A DNA stretch of 38,784 bases from Rhodospirillales bacterium (GCA_025362815.1 JANYFG010000045.1:1-38784); one strand, 5' to 3'. Numbered from the stretch's first letter, positions 6,888 through 15,988 are shown. A program made the numbers and translations. The notes: generated from the letters alone by a model not told the origin.

Positions 6888-9170
6888 TCAGGGCCAAGCC
6901 ACCAGGTTCGCCAACAGCCTAAAGGCACCTGGCACCAGGGCGCGGAACTGATGATGCAGCGCCAGCGCCACGTGCACGTGGCGGCCCCGCCCCACCGGTG
7001 CCGCCAGCAGCGCGCCGCGCAACGGCGACGTATCGGGATCGGCCATTTCGAGCAGCGGCACATACGAGTCGTGCCAGGTGCTGGCGAAATAAAGTCCTCG
7101 CTCACGCACCCATCCATCCCAGTCCGCTGCTGTGATGTCGTTCGGTGTGGTCAGCAACGGATGCGTGGGCGCCAGCACGGTCACATCAGCCGCGGGGTCC
7201 GTCACGCGAAAGCGGAGCGAGGGCCGGCCCGGCATCAGCGGCAAGGGCGGCGTGAGGCCATTGTTCCAACCGTCCTCGGGGCGGTGATACATCGTCACCA
7301 GGGATCCGCCTTGATGCACCCACGCCATCAGCCGATCGCGATGGGCCAACAGTGCGGGGCGCTGGCCAAATCCGAAGATGCCAATCACCAACGTGGTGAA
7401 ACGTGAGAGATCGCCACTTGCCAAGGTATCGTCAGACACCGCTTCAGCCGGGATATCGAGCTGTTGCATCCAGGATAACGTCTCGTCGGTCACCCCCGCG
7501 ATCACGCCGACGCGCACGCCGGTGGGGATGGCCAGGGGCACGCGCAAAATGCTCACTGTGGCGGGCTCCACCAGCGCCACCGTGTCGTGGTGTGCGATCT
7601 GCATCAGGCAAAGACGATGACCGGCATTGGCGAGATCGAGACGCCCGGGCGCCATTTGAATCTCCACCGACCCGTCCGCCGTCATCCGGCCACGCCATGA
7701 CGGCGGGGGCGACGCGTTTTCCAGCGTGAGCAAAATCGGGGTTTCGCTCTCGGCCCGTCGCACAACGACAAGCGGCGTGACGGACACGCTGGCCGCAGGC
7801 GCGAGGCACACGCGGTCCGGCGGATCGACGGTGCGTGAGGTCGTGACGCCCTCGTGCTGCCAGGAGAGGTTGAGGCCGATCACGTCATTGTCGCCAAGCG
7901 GGTCGAAGTCGTCGCGCAGGGTGCCGTAAGGTTCAGACCCGGCGGGAATGTGGAGGCTGAACCGCCCCTCTCCGAGGTCGCTGGAACGCCACGCCTCCGG
8001 AACCTTCAACGTAACGGTGGCAGCCCCGGACACACGAACGGAGATCACGTTGTCCTGACCCGCGCGCAATGGGTTTTCGAAGTCCCACACTGCATCGATG
8101 CCAAGCGCCACGGACGCGGCGCGGCTGAGCTGGCGTTTTTTCAGGCCGATGCGCAGCGCCAAATCGCCCGTTGCGTCGCCGAGATCGACCCGCGCCAACG
8201 CCCCCAGCGCGCGATGCAGGCAGGATGCAACCCGCGGCCGATCGGGAAAGCTTGCAAGCGCCTCGGCAATGAATGCATCGGCCTCCTGCAAGACAGCGCG
8301 CTGTCCGACAGAAAGCCGTTCCGCAAGATCCACCAAGGCGTGCGCCAGCCCGTCCATCGGCTGCGCCGCGTCCGGCACACCCGCGGCCAGGTGCAAGCGG
8401 AACGGCCGCGCGCCGGCGGCCAGATCACGGCCCATGCCCTGGCTGGCATGATAGCGCCGGCTGCGCTCGCCAAGCTCAGCCCAGCTGGCGCCGAGCGGGC
8501 CGCAGAGAGCGCCGAGATCGACGCTGACGGTTTCGGGCGGCGGCGGCAATTCATCGTCGTACGAACCGCCGGCACCGGAATAGGCCGGGAGATAGATCTT
8601 TGACACCTGCCAGACCGCCAGCGGCGAAGGATAGGAGGGGTCCGCCGCCCGCTCCGCCGCTTCCATCGTGCACGCCGTCATCGCGCGGTGATGGCCATGT
8701 TGGCCCGGCACGTCCAGGAACGTGGGCGACAGCGCATCAGGCCGCTCGATGCGGATCAGATCCACCAAACGCGCCACAAGGCGGTCCCGGCCCCAACGCC
8801 GCACCGTATCCACACCGGAGCGGGAAAAACCGAAATCATGGATGGGGTCGTCCACACCAAACCCGGGGCCGGCGCCGATCCAGCGCACCGCAAGATCGAT
8901 GTCCGCGGCCGAACGCTCCATTTCCCGGCTGCGAATCGCCGCCAGCGCACGCCCGCGCTCCGGCCCCAGCACGCTCTGCCCCCCCTCGCCCCGGGTGGAG
9001 CATGCATAGATCGTGTGCACGCCGCGGGCGTAGGCGAGCCAGGCCAGAAACCCGTTCCATTCATCGTCCGGATGCGCTCCAATCATCAAGAACCGCGCCA
9101 CCGACCGCAACGGTTGCAATGCACGCCAGAGCGCCTGATCCACGGCTTGTGCCGCCATCACATCGGTCAT
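6888..9170 (-). CDS. Large PIG-L family de-N-acetylase with C-terminal extension
   Basis: A 760-residue protein. Residues 25-240 are a PIG-L/LmbE zinc deacetylase: the AHPDDE motif at 32-37 supplies a zinc-binding His and the catalytic Asp, ERGRALAAIRSREMERSA is the usual helix after it, and GQHGHH at 156-161 supplies the second His site. Family members remove acetyl groups from N-acetylglucosaminyl compounds. Typical members have 230-300 residues; here some 500 more follow, first a beta-rich region (about 400-560) and then, near 620-760, an alpha/beta segment with LVIGIFGFGQRP and HQGGSLVTMYHRPEDGW that resembles a glutamine-amidotransferase-like fold. No signal peptide is visible. The ATG at 9170 has a GGGGGA site eight bases upstream. 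It is divergent, by 61 bp, from a sugar ABC operon, suggesting it processes the imported compound. Confidence 0.85.
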   Translation of the reverse strand: MTDVMAAQAVDQALWRALQPLRSVARFLMIGAHPDDEWNGFLAWLAYARGVHTIYACSTRGEGGQSVLGPERGRALAAIRSREMERSAADIDLAVRWIGAGPGFGVDDPIHDFGFSRSGVDTVRRWGRDRLVARLVDLIRIERPDALSPTFLDVPGQHGHHRAMTACTMEAAERAADPSYPSPLAVWQVSKIYLPAYSGAGGSYDDELPPPPETVSVDLGALCGPLGASWAELGERSRRYHASQGMGRDLAAGARPFRLHLAAGVPDAAQPMDGLAHALVDLAERLSVGQRAVLQEADAFIAEALASFPDRPRVASCLHRALGALARVDLGDATGDLALRIGLKKRQLSRAASVALGIDAVWDFENPLRAGQDNVISVRVSGAATVTLKVPEAWRSSDLGEGRFSLHIPAGSEPYGTLRDDFDPLGDNDVIGLNLSWQHEGVTTSRTVDPPDRVCLAPAASVSVTPLVVVRRAESETPILLTLENASPPPSWRGRMTADGSVEIQMAPGRLDLANAGHRLCLMQIAHHDTVALVEPATVSILRVPLAIPTGVRVGVIAGVTDETLSWMQQLDIPAEAVSDDTLASGDLSRFTTLVIGIFGFGQRPALLAHRDRLMAWVHQGGSLVTMYHRPEDGWNNGLTPPLPLMPGRPSLRFRVTDPAADVTVLAPTHPLLTTPNDITAADWDGWVRERGLYFASTWHDSYVPLLEMADPDTSPLRGALLAAPVGRGRHVHVALALHHQFRALVPGAFRLLANLVAWP

Positions 9171-9231
9171 CGTTGACTTCCCCCGTTCCATCCCGGACGC
9201 TCCGTGCCAGTTCACCCGACAGGAGACATCC

Positions 9232-10500
9232 ATGCGCCGTTCATACCGCCGCCTGCTCGGCGCATTGCTGGGCGTCTCCCTCGGCGCCGCCATGGTGGCA
9301 GCCATGCCGAGCCCCGCACAGGCCGTCGAGATCGAATACTGGCAATACACGTTCAAACAGCGCGTCGACACGATGGACGAGCTCATCAAGCAGTTCCAGG
9401 CCGCCAACCCCGATATCACCGTCAAGCACGTCAATGTGCCGTACGACAATTATCGCACCCGCATCGCCGCAGCCATTCCGGCCGGTGAGGGACCCGATGT
9501 CACGCAGCTGTTCTACGGCTGGCTCGGCGATTACATCCATGCCGGCCTGCTGCAGCCGCTGCCCACCCCAGCCTTCGACACCGCGGCGATCGATCGGGAT
9601 TTCTTTCCCTTCGTGCAGGGCATGAAGGTGGACGGCAAATACTACGCCCTGCCCACCGCCGTGCGCTCGCTTGCGCTGTTCTGGAACCGCAAACTGTTCA
9701 AGGACGCTGGGCTCGATCCCGACAAGCCCCCTGCCACACTCGACGAACTCGTCGATTTCGCCCGCAAGACAACCAAGCGTGACAGCGCCGGCAACCTCAT
9801 CACCGCCGGAATCGCGCTCGACACCGGTGGCCAGGATATCCCCTGGATCCGCGAGGGCCTGATCCGCGAATTCGGCGGCACACCCTATAGCGCCGATGGC
9901 AAGAAGGTCGCGTTCGCCAGCCCCGCCGGGACCGCTGCCGTGCAGTGGTATGTTGATCTCATCACGAAGGAAAAAGTCAGCGAACTTGGCTTCCTCACTG
10001 ATGGGGTCACGGCATTTCGGTCAGGCAAGGCCGCGATGACGATCGATGGCTCCTTCCGCCTCGGTGCGTTGGATGGCCAGCGCGGGCTGGATTACGGCGT
10101 GGCGGAACTGCCCTCGCGCAACGGCATTCACTCGAACTACGCCTCCTACTGGGTCAACGGCATCACATCGAAGGCCAAGGGCGAAAAGCTGGCCGCGGCG
10201 GCGAAATTTCTCGCCTTCGTCACCACCCCGGCGGCGATGCAGCTGTGGATGGAAAAGGTGGGCGAATTGCCGGCGCGCGTGGCAGTGGCCAAAACCGACG
10301 CGGTGGCAAATCACCCGAAATACGGCCCCTTCGTGCGTGGGCTCAGCACCGCCGTCGCCACCGATTTCGTCGACGAAAGCGCCCAGCGCAAAGTCATGAT
10401 GGACATGATCGACCGTGTGTTGCTCAAGCAGACCCCGGTGGCCGAAAGCCTCGCCATCGCTTCCACCGAGGAACAGAAGGTGCTGGACACCCGCAAGTAA
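9232..10500 (+). CDS. ABC transporter solute-binding protein (family 1), second system
   Basis: A 422-residue secreted binding protein. The signal peptide covers residues 1-31 (MRRSYRRLLG, then a hydrophobic core and PAQA). The mature start VEIEYWQYTFKQRVDTMDEL is a family-1 sugar-binding N-terminus; GEGPDVTQLFYGWL, ALPTAVRSLALFWN and FRSGKAAMTIDGSFRLG are cleft-forming segments of this family. AGGAG sits six bases before the ATG. It starts a five-gene operon (binding protein, two permeases, lyase, ATPase) and is divergent from the PIG-L deacetylase. Its ligand is unknown; the lyase and deacetylase suggest an N-substituted, possibly acetylated, carbohydrate or amino-acid conjugate. Confidence 0.9.
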   Translation: MRRSYRRLLGALLGVSLGAAMVAAMPSPAQAVEIEYWQYTFKQRVDTMDELIKQFQAANPDITVKHVNVPYDNYRTRIAAAIPAGEGPDVTQLFYGWLGDYIHAGLLQPLPTPAFDTAAIDRDFFPFVQGMKVDGKYYALPTAVRSLALFWNRKLFKDAGLDPDKPPATLDELVDFARKTTKRDSAGNLITAGIALDTGGQDIPWIREGLIREFGGTPYSADGKKVAFASPAGTAAVQWYVDLITKEKVSELGFLTDGVTAFRSGKAAMTIDGSFRLGALDGQRGLDYGVAELPSRNGIHSNYASYWVNGITSKAKGEKLAAAAKFLAFVTTPAAMQLWMEKVGELPARVAVAKTDAVANHPKYGPFVRGLSTAVATDFVDESAQRKVMMDMIDRVLLKQTPVAESLAIASTEEQKVLDTRK

Positions 10501-10501
10501 C

Positions 10502-11398
10502 ATGAGCACCTGGCTCTCCCGGCAGACCCTGGCCCGCAAACAGGCTGTCTGGGCCTGGATCTTTCTGGCTGTGCCGATCGTGTATTTCACCGCCGTCCGG
10601 TTTTGGCCGGCGGTGGATGCCTTTTCGCTGTCACTGTCGCGCTGGAACCTAGTGGGACCACGACATTTCGTGGGCCTGGAGAATTACCGGCACCTGGCGG
10701 CAGACCCGGTGTTCTGGCAGGTGCTCGGCAACACGTTCGAATATCTGGCGCTCGGCCTTCCCATCTCCTTATTCCTCGCCTTTGTCATCGCCTACCAGCT
10801 CGACCGCGTGCGCACCGGCCAGGGCGTGTTGCGCGCGCTGTATTTCCTCCCGCATCTCACCACCGCCACTGCCATGGCCTGGGTGTGGCGCTGGTTCTAT
10901 CAGCCGGCGCCAGTTGGATTGTTCAATGGCTGGCTCTCGCTGTTCGGCATCGCCCAGCAGCCGTTTCTGCGCTCCACCGCTCAGGCGTTGCCGGCTGTCC
11001 TGGTGCCGGCGATATGGGCCGCGTTGGGGTTTCAGGTGGTGATCTTCCTGGCCGGCCTGAAAGCCATTCCGCGCAGCTATTACGAGGCCGCCGAAATCGA
11101 CGGCGCCGGCAGCTGGCAGATCCTGCGCGAAATCACACTCCCCCTGCTGCTGCCCAGCTTCGTGTTTCTGTTCATCACCACCTCCATCGGCCTGCTGCGC
11201 ATCTTCGATCTCGTCTACAACATCACCGCCGGCGGAGAGGGCGGCCCGCTCAACGCCACCAAACCCCTGGTGCTGTCGATCTACCAAAGTGCCTTCGCCC
11301 GCATGGACATGGGTACCGCCTCCGCCCAAACGGTGATCCTGTTCGTCATCCTGCTGGCGATATCGTTGCTGCAGATGCGCCTGCTGCGGCAACGCTGA
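10502..11398 (+). CDS. ABC transporter permease (MalF/UgpA type), second system
   Basis: A 298-residue membrane protein with six or so hydrophobic segments, beginning AVWAWIFLAVPIVYFTAVRFWP. WNLVGPRHFVGLENYRHL is the conserved stretch after segment 1 in MalF-type subunits; the EAA loop is present as SYYEAAEIDGAGSWQILREI. The gene starts one base after the binding-protein stop and ends one base before the next permease start, so the operon is tightly coupled. It would form the translocation pore with the following permease. Confidence 0.9.
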   Translation: MSTWLSRQTLARKQAVWAWIFLAVPIVYFTAVRFWPAVDAFSLSLSRWNLVGPRHFVGLENYRHLAADPVFWQVLGNTFEYLALGLPISLFLAFVIAYQLDRVRTGQGVLRALYFLPHLTTATAMAWVWRWFYQPAPVGLFNGWLSLFGIAQQPFLRSTAQALPAVLVPAIWAALGFQVVIFLAGLKAIPRSYYEAAEIDGAGSWQILREITLPLLLPSFVFLFITTSIGLLRIFDLVYNITAGGEGGPLNATKPLVLSIYQSAFARMDMGTASAQTVILFVILLAISLLQMRLLRQR

Positions 11399-11399
11399 G

Positions 11400-12227
11400 A
11401 TGAGCACGATGAAGATCGTCCGCCCAGGCCGCGTCATCGGCTTCACGCTGCTGGCGCTCGGCGGCATCGTGATGATCATGCCGTTGCTCTTCATGCTGGT
11501 CACGTCGCTGAAATCCAACAGCGAGATCTACGAACTGCATGTCCTGCCGCGCGAGCCTACGCTGGGCAACTACATCGAAATCCTTACCCACAGCCACTTC
11601 GCCCGGTGGTTCCTGGTGTCCTTCGTGGTCGCCGCCGTCTCCACCGTATCGGTGCTGTTCTTCGACAGCCTCATCGGCTACACGCTGGCGAAATTCCGGT
11701 TTCGCGGCAGCGGCGTCGTTTTCGTCGCCATCCTGTCCACCCTCATGATCCCCACCGAAATGCTCGTCATCCCGTGGTATGTCATGGCCAAATCGATGGG
11801 CTGGTTGGACAGCATCTGGGGCATCATGTTCCCAGGCATGATGACGGGGTTTGGGGTTTTCCTGATGCGCCAGTTCTTCGCCGGCGTGCCGGATGAACTG
11901 CTCGACGCGGCGCGGATCGACGGTCTGGGCGAATTCGAGATCTTCTGGAAGGTGGCACTCCCTCTGGTCACACCCGCCCTCTCGGCGCTCGCGATCTTCG
12001 CCTTCCTCGGCAACTGGACGGCGTTTCTCTGGCCGCTCATCGTCACCACCAGCCCCAACCTCTACACCGTGCCGGTCGGCCTCGCCTCCCTCTCCGGCGA
12101 ATTCCAGACTGATTGGGAAATGATCATGACAGGCTCGAGCATCGCCACGATCCCCACGTTGCTGGTCTTCATCCTATTACAGCGCAACATCGTCAACGGC
12201 ATCACACTCAGCGGCCTGAAAGGCTGA
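11400..12227 (+). CDS. ABC transporter permease (MalG/UgpE type), second system
   Basis: A 275-residue permease. LLFMLVTSLKSNSEIYELHV after the first membrane segment and the EAA loop DELLDAARIDGLGEFEIFWK identify it as the MalG-type partner. The C-terminus (LLQRNIVNGITLSGLKG) matches the usual family ending. It starts one base after the upstream permease and ends one base before the lyase gene, so transport and lyase genes are one transcript. Confidence 0.9.
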   Translation: MSTMKIVRPGRVIGFTLLALGGIVMIMPLLFMLVTSLKSNSEIYELHVLPREPTLGNYIEILTHSHFARWFLVSFVVAAVSTVSVLFFDSLIGYTLAKFRFRGSGVVFVAILSTLMIPTEMLVIPWYVMAKSMGWLDSIWGIMFPGMMTGFGVFLMRQFFAGVPDELLDAARIDGLGEFEIFWKVALPLVTPALSALAIFAFLGNWTAFLWPLIVTTSPNLYTVPVGLASLSGEFQTDWEMIMTGSSIATIPTLLVFILLQRNIVNGITLSGLKG

Positions 12228-12228
12228 C

Positions 12229-13722
12229 ATGCGCGACTTTTCCATCTTTCCCGCCGCCGAGTTCAAAGACGCCGTCCTCGCGCCCCTGTTCGAGGGCTTC
12301 AAGCGTCATCACCGTCACCAGCTGATGGCCATTCATCATGCCCACGGCATCATGCTTGGCGAATGCGGCTGGCTGAAGCCGCATGAGATGCATGCAATCT
12401 TCGACGCGCTGGCCGACGCCACGAGGGATCTCGACCCCGCCACGCTCACCTATACCGGCGCCCACGAGGATTTCTTCTTCTGGCTCGAAGACCAGCTCCG
12501 CCAGCGCCTCGGCCCGGATCTCGCCGGGCGCCTGCATACCGGCCGCAGCCGCAACGACATCGACCAGACGATCTTCAAGATGGCGCTGCGAACACGGCTT
12601 TTGTCGTTGCTCGCACGGGTGGAGTCCCTGCTCGCCCGTCTGCTCCTCCGCGCTCAACAAGGCGCCGCCACCCTCGTCGTCGCCTACACGCACGGCCAGC
12701 CCGCGCAACCCACCACCTTCGGCCACTACCTCGCAGCCCTCGTCGAAATGCTGCTGCGCGACGCCGACCGCCTGCTCCACGCGCTCAAAACCGTCGACCG
12801 CTGCAGCATGGGCGCCGCCGCCATCACCACCTCCGGCTTCGGGCTCGACCGCGCGCGCGTGGCATCCCTGTTGGGTTTCGCCGAGGTGCAGGAAAATTCC
12901 TACGGTTGCATCGCGGTGGTGGACTACCTCGCCGAGACCTATGCGGCCGTGAAACTTCTCTGTCTGGGTCTGGGTCGCTTCGTGCAAGACCTCAATGTCT
13001 GGACCGGCTTCGAGGTCGGCCACATGCACGTGCCCAACGCCTTCGTGCAGATCAGCTCCATCATGCCGCAAAAGCGCAACCCCGTTCCCGTCGAGCATCT
13101 CCGCCTCATGCTCTCGCTCGCCGCGGGCCGCGCCGAAACCGTGCTCACCGCCCTGCACAACACCCCCTTCACCGACATGAACGATGCCGAAGGCGAGGTG
13201 CAGGCCGCCGGCTACGAAGCGTTCGACACGCTGGACCGCGCGCTCGTTCTGCTCACCGGTTTCATGGAAGCCGTCGAAATCAATGAGCCGAACGTCCGCC
13301 GCCACATCGCCAAAGCCTGCATCACCATCACCGAAGTTGCCGACACGCTGGTGCGTGAGGAAGGCATCTCCTTCCGCCAGGCGCATGAACTCGCCAGCGA
13401 CCTCGCACGCCGCATGATCGCCTCCGCCCAAACTCTCGAAACCCTCCCCATCCAAGAATTCGAACAGGCCTTCACGCACGCCATCGGCCGCCCCCCCGGC
13501 ATCGACGAAGCCCGCTTCCGCCATATCGCCACCCCCGAACATTTCATCGCGGTGCGCGAGACGCTGGGCGGCCCCGGTCCCAAAGCCTTGGCCGCCAGCC
13601 TGCAACGTTACGGCGAGACCCTCGCTGATATCACCGCGGCCCGACGCACCTACGAAGTTCGCCTCACCTCCGCCGAGGCGGAACGCGAACGCCTCGCCGC
13701 CCCCATCACGGCGTGCGCCTGA
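12229..13722 (+). CDS. Argininosuccinate lyase family enzyme (ArgH-like) inside a transport operon
   Basis: A 497-residue member of the fumarase/aspartase superfamily, closest in motifs to argininosuccinate lyase. HTGRSRND at 103-110 and YTHGQPAQP at 153-161 match ArgH substrate and general-acid/base regions (Thr154-His155), and SSIMPQKRNP at 276-285 is the mobile signature loop with the catalytic serine. It therefore looks active. Such enzymes eliminate fumarate from an N-succinyl-type substrate with C-N cleavage. It is somewhat longer than the usual 460 residues. It lies between the permease and ATPase genes of an ABC system, not with arginine genes, so a catabolic paralogue acting on an imported N-succinyl or similar conjugate is more likely than a biosynthetic ArgH. 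That specificity is inference. Confidence 0.8.
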   Translation: MRDFSIFPAAEFKDAVLAPLFEGFKRHHRHQLMAIHHAHGIMLGECGWLKPHEMHAIFDALADATRDLDPATLTYTGAHEDFFFWLEDQLRQRLGPDLAGRLHTGRSRNDIDQTIFKMALRTRLLSLLARVESLLARLLLRAQQGAATLVVAYTHGQPAQPTTFGHYLAALVEMLLRDADRLLHALKTVDRCSMGAAAITTSGFGLDRARVASLLGFAEVQENSYGCIAVVDYLAETYAAVKLLCLGLGRFVQDLNVWTGFEVGHMHVPNAFVQISSIMPQKRNPVPVEHLRLMLSLAAGRAETVLTALHNTPFTDMNDAEGEVQAAGYEAFDTLDRALVLLTGFMEAVEINEPNVRRHIAKACITITEVADTLVREEGISFRQAHELASDLARRMIASAQTLETLPIQEFEQAFTHAIGRPPGIDEARFRHIATPEHFIAVRETLGGPGPKALAASLQRYGETLADITAARRTYEVRLTSAEAERERLAAPITACA

Positions 13723-13724
13723 CC

Positions 13725-14822
13725 ATGGCCAGCGTCACTCTGCGCGGAATCCGCAAAGCCTTCGACCGCACCGAGATCATCAAGGGCATCGATCTCGACA
13801 TCGCCGACAAAGAATTCGTCGTCTTCGTGGGACCCTCCGGCTGCGGCAAATCCACGCTGCTCAGGCTGATCGCGGGGCTGGAAGACGTCAGCGCCGGCGA
13901 GATCCTCATCGACGGCCGCGTGGTCAACAACACCGCGCCCAAGGATCGAAACATCGCGATGGTGTTCCAGAGTTACGCACTCTACCCGCACATGACGGTG
14001 GCCCGCAACATGGGCTTTGGCCTGCGCGCCGCGAAAACCCCCACCTCCGAGATCGACCGTCGCGTGGGCGAGGCAGCCGCCATGCTCGGCCTCGAATCTC
14101 TGCTGCAACGCCGCCCCGGGGAGCTTTCCGGCGGCCAGCGCCAGCGCGTGGCCATGGGCCGCGCCATCGTCCGCGACCCCGAGGTTTTCCTGTTCGACGA
14201 GCCGCTCTCCAACCTCGATGCCCAGCTGCGCAACCAGGTCCGCACCGACATCAAGAAGCTGCATCAACAGGTTCGCACCACCTCCATCTACGTCACGCAC
14301 GATCAGGTGGAGGCCATGACCCTGGCTGACCGCATCGTGTTGCTGCGCGATGGCCGCATCGAACAGGTCGGCACGCCCATCGAGCTATTCACCTGCCCCG
14401 CCAACCGCTTCGTCGCCCGCTTCATCGGCTCACCCAGCATGAATATCATCCCAGCCCAGATCGACGACAACGAGATCGTGCTCCCCTGGATGCGCCTGCC
14501 CACGCCGCCACTCGCCACACGCCCCACCGACGGGCGCATCGAACTCGGCATAAGGCCAGACGATCTGCTCACCGGCGCCGCCTGCCACAGCGTGCCGGAG
14601 GCCTATCGCTTCACGGCGGAGGTGCGCGTGGTGGAACCGATGGGCGCCGAATCGCAGCTGATCGTCAGCGTCGGCGGCCAGGACCTGCAGTTGCGGCTGA
14701 TGGGCCGGCTTTTTCCCAAGCCGGGCGAGCGCATCGCCTGCGCGCTCGATCCCGCCGAGCTGCACGTGTTCGATGCCACCACCGGCGTGGCGATCGGTCA
14801 GCGACACATAAGCCTACAGTGA
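13725..14822 (+). CDS. ugpC: UgpC/MalK-type ABC transporter ATP-binding protein
   Basis: A 365-residue sugar-type ATPase. Walker A GPSGCGKST at 36-44, Q-loop at 82, signature LSGGQRQRVAMGRAIV at 134-149, Walker B FLFDEP at 155-160 and the switch His at 192 are all present. After about residue 240 comes the C-terminal OB/TOBE regulatory region shared by MalK, UgpC and MsiK. The ATG at 13725 lies two bases after the lyase stop; an overlapping GTG at 13713 is possible. It completes the second ABC system. Since the first sugar system (3003-5990) lacks an ATPase and MsiK/UgpC-type ATPases can serve several importers, it may power both. The ugpC name is family-level only; glycerol-3-phosphate specificity is not implied. 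Confidence 0.88.
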   Translation: MASVTLRGIRKAFDRTEIIKGIDLDIADKEFVVFVGPSGCGKSTLLRLIAGLEDVSAGEILIDGRVVNNTAPKDRNIAMVFQSYALYPHMTVARNMGFGLRAAKTPTSEIDRRVGEAAAMLGLESLLQRRPGELSGGQRQRVAMGRAIVRDPEVFLFDEPLSNLDAQLRNQVRTDIKKLHQQVRTTSIYVTHDQVEAMTLADRIVLLRDGRIEQVGTPIELFTCPANRFVARFIGSPSMNIIPAQIDDNEIVLPWMRLPTPPLATRPTDGRIELGIRPDDLLTGAACHSVPEAYRFTAEVRVVEPMGAESQLIVSVGGQDLQLRLMGRLFPKPGERIACALDPAELHVFDATTGVAIGQRHISLQ

Positions 14823-14829
14823 AAAGAAT

Positions 14830-14865
14830 CTTCTTTTTCTGAAGAAAAAGAAGCAAAAAGACTTT
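14830..14865 (+). repeat. Hairpin repeat, version B, copy 1
   Basis: A 36-bp element identical to 20509-20544. It has 10-bp perfect arms (14830-14839 and 14844-14853) around loop TGAA, followed by CAAAAAGACTTT. It begins seven bases after the ugpC-type stop codon. It has the same architecture as version A but with G-C pairs flipped to C-G in the stem. Confidence 0.85.
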
Positions 14866-14892
14866 CAATCATAAGCAACGGATTACAGGGAA

Positions 14893-14926
14893 TGAAGTTT
14901 TTTGGTTCTTTTGTTCACAAAAGAAC
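14893..14926 (-). repeat. Hairpin repeat, version A, copy 2
   Basis: The same 34 bp as 6831-6864. The stem arms are 14905-14913 and 14918-14926. On the minus strand the stem begins three bases after the stop of the Gfo/Idh/MocA gene. Together with version B at 14830 it fills the gap between two convergent genes, the A-rich tails of the two elements facing each other. Confidence 0.85.
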
Positions 14927-14929
14927 TTC

Positions 14930-15880
14930 TTACGCTACCGCTGCAAACAGCCGATCCAACACCATCGCCTGCGCCCACGAGTCGTCCAGCCCGAACAACA
15001 TCTCCGCGTCACCCGCGCAAGCGCCGGCGAAGTTGCGCACCATCGCCACATACGGATCGCCCGGCGCAAACCGCTCGACTCTTTCGCCGCAGGTCAGCAC
15101 CGTTTCACGATTCTTCGTGGAAAATGGCCAATCGAACCGCATGCTTCCGGCGGTGCCGATCAACTCCATCCCCTGCTGACGCGCCCCGTCGAACGCGCAG
15201 AACACCTGCGCACTCACCCCTCCATCGAAATCCAGCATGGCCGCGAACCGGGCATCCACATCGCCCCTGTTCACCCGTGTCCCCGCCACCGCAACCGGCT
15301 CCGCGCCCAGCAACCCCCGCAGCATGCTCACACCGTAGCACCCCAAATCATACAGCGCCCCACCGCCCAGCTGCGCCTGCCAGCGGAAATTGGCGGGGTC
15401 GTTGATGCCGCCGACGAAATGCGTCTGCGCACAGAGCAGATCACCGATCGCACCTTGTTCCAGCCAGGATCGAGCAACATCGAACTGCGGATGAAAGCGA
15501 TGGCAGAACGCCTCCATCACACGCCGGCCACTTGCGGCTTCGGCCACCTGCATCTGCGCCACCTCATCCGCCGTCAGCGCCAGCGGCTTCTCGCACAACA
15601 CATGCTTGCCAGCCGCAAGTGCCGCCAAGGTCCAGGGCAAATGCAGATCGTTCGGCAGCGCCACATACACCGCATCGATCACCGGGTCCTCCACCAGCGC
15701 CCGATAATCCCCATAGGCACGAGCCATCCCGAAATCGGCCGCAAACGCCTCGGCCCGCCCTAGATCCCGCGCCCCCACCGCATGAAGCCGATGCCCCGCC
15801 GCCAGCACCGCCGGCGCCAGCGCCCCCCGCCCGATACGCGAAGCACCCAGAAATCCCCAGGTCAAATCCGGCTCGCTCAT
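14930..15880 (-). CDS. Gfo/Idh/MocA family NAD(P)-dependent oxidoreductase
   Basis: A 316-residue dehydrogenase. The Rossmann loop GFLGASRIGRG is at residues 9-19, the EKP motif (catalytic lysine) at 97-99 in HVLCEKPLAL, and the substrate-side segment GGGALYDLGCYGVSMLR at 172-188, as in sugar and dihydrodiol dehydrogenases of this superfamily. It should oxidise or reduce a cyclic polyol or sugar hydroxyl with NAD(P). The ATG at 15880 was chosen over an in-frame ATG at 15907 because residues before MSEPDLTW look non-conserved. It converges on the ABC operon and may belong functionally to it, or to the pentose-acid pathway represented at 19583-20494; the sequence does not decide. Confidence 0.87.
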   Translation of the reverse strand: MSEPDLTWGFLGASRIGRGALAPAVLAAGHRLHAVGARDLGRAEAFAADFGMARAYGDYRALVEDPVIDAVYVALPNDLHLPWTLAALAAGKHVLCEKPLALTADEVAQMQVAEAASGRRVMEAFCHRFHPQFDVARSWLEQGAIGDLLCAQTHFVGGINDPANFRWQAQLGGGALYDLGCYGVSMLRGLLGAEPVAVAGTRVNRGDVDARFAAMLDFDGGVSAQVFCAFDGARQQGMELIGTAGSMRFDWPFSTKNRETVLTCGERVERFAPGDPYVAMVRNFAGACAGDAEMLFGLDDSWAQAMVLDRLFAAVA

Positions 15881-15988
15881 CTCGCCCCCACACCCATGCG
15901 CCGGCATCGTGCACCACGCGCCACCGGGGTCAAACCACGCCCATCACCCGTGCTTTGTCCCGCACCGCAATCGCGCCTAAAACCGGCC

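Noticed and set aside
12229-13722. Annotation as the biosynthetic arginine gene argH.
   Set aside because: Motifs fit the family, but operon context is transport and degradation; the specific name was withheld.
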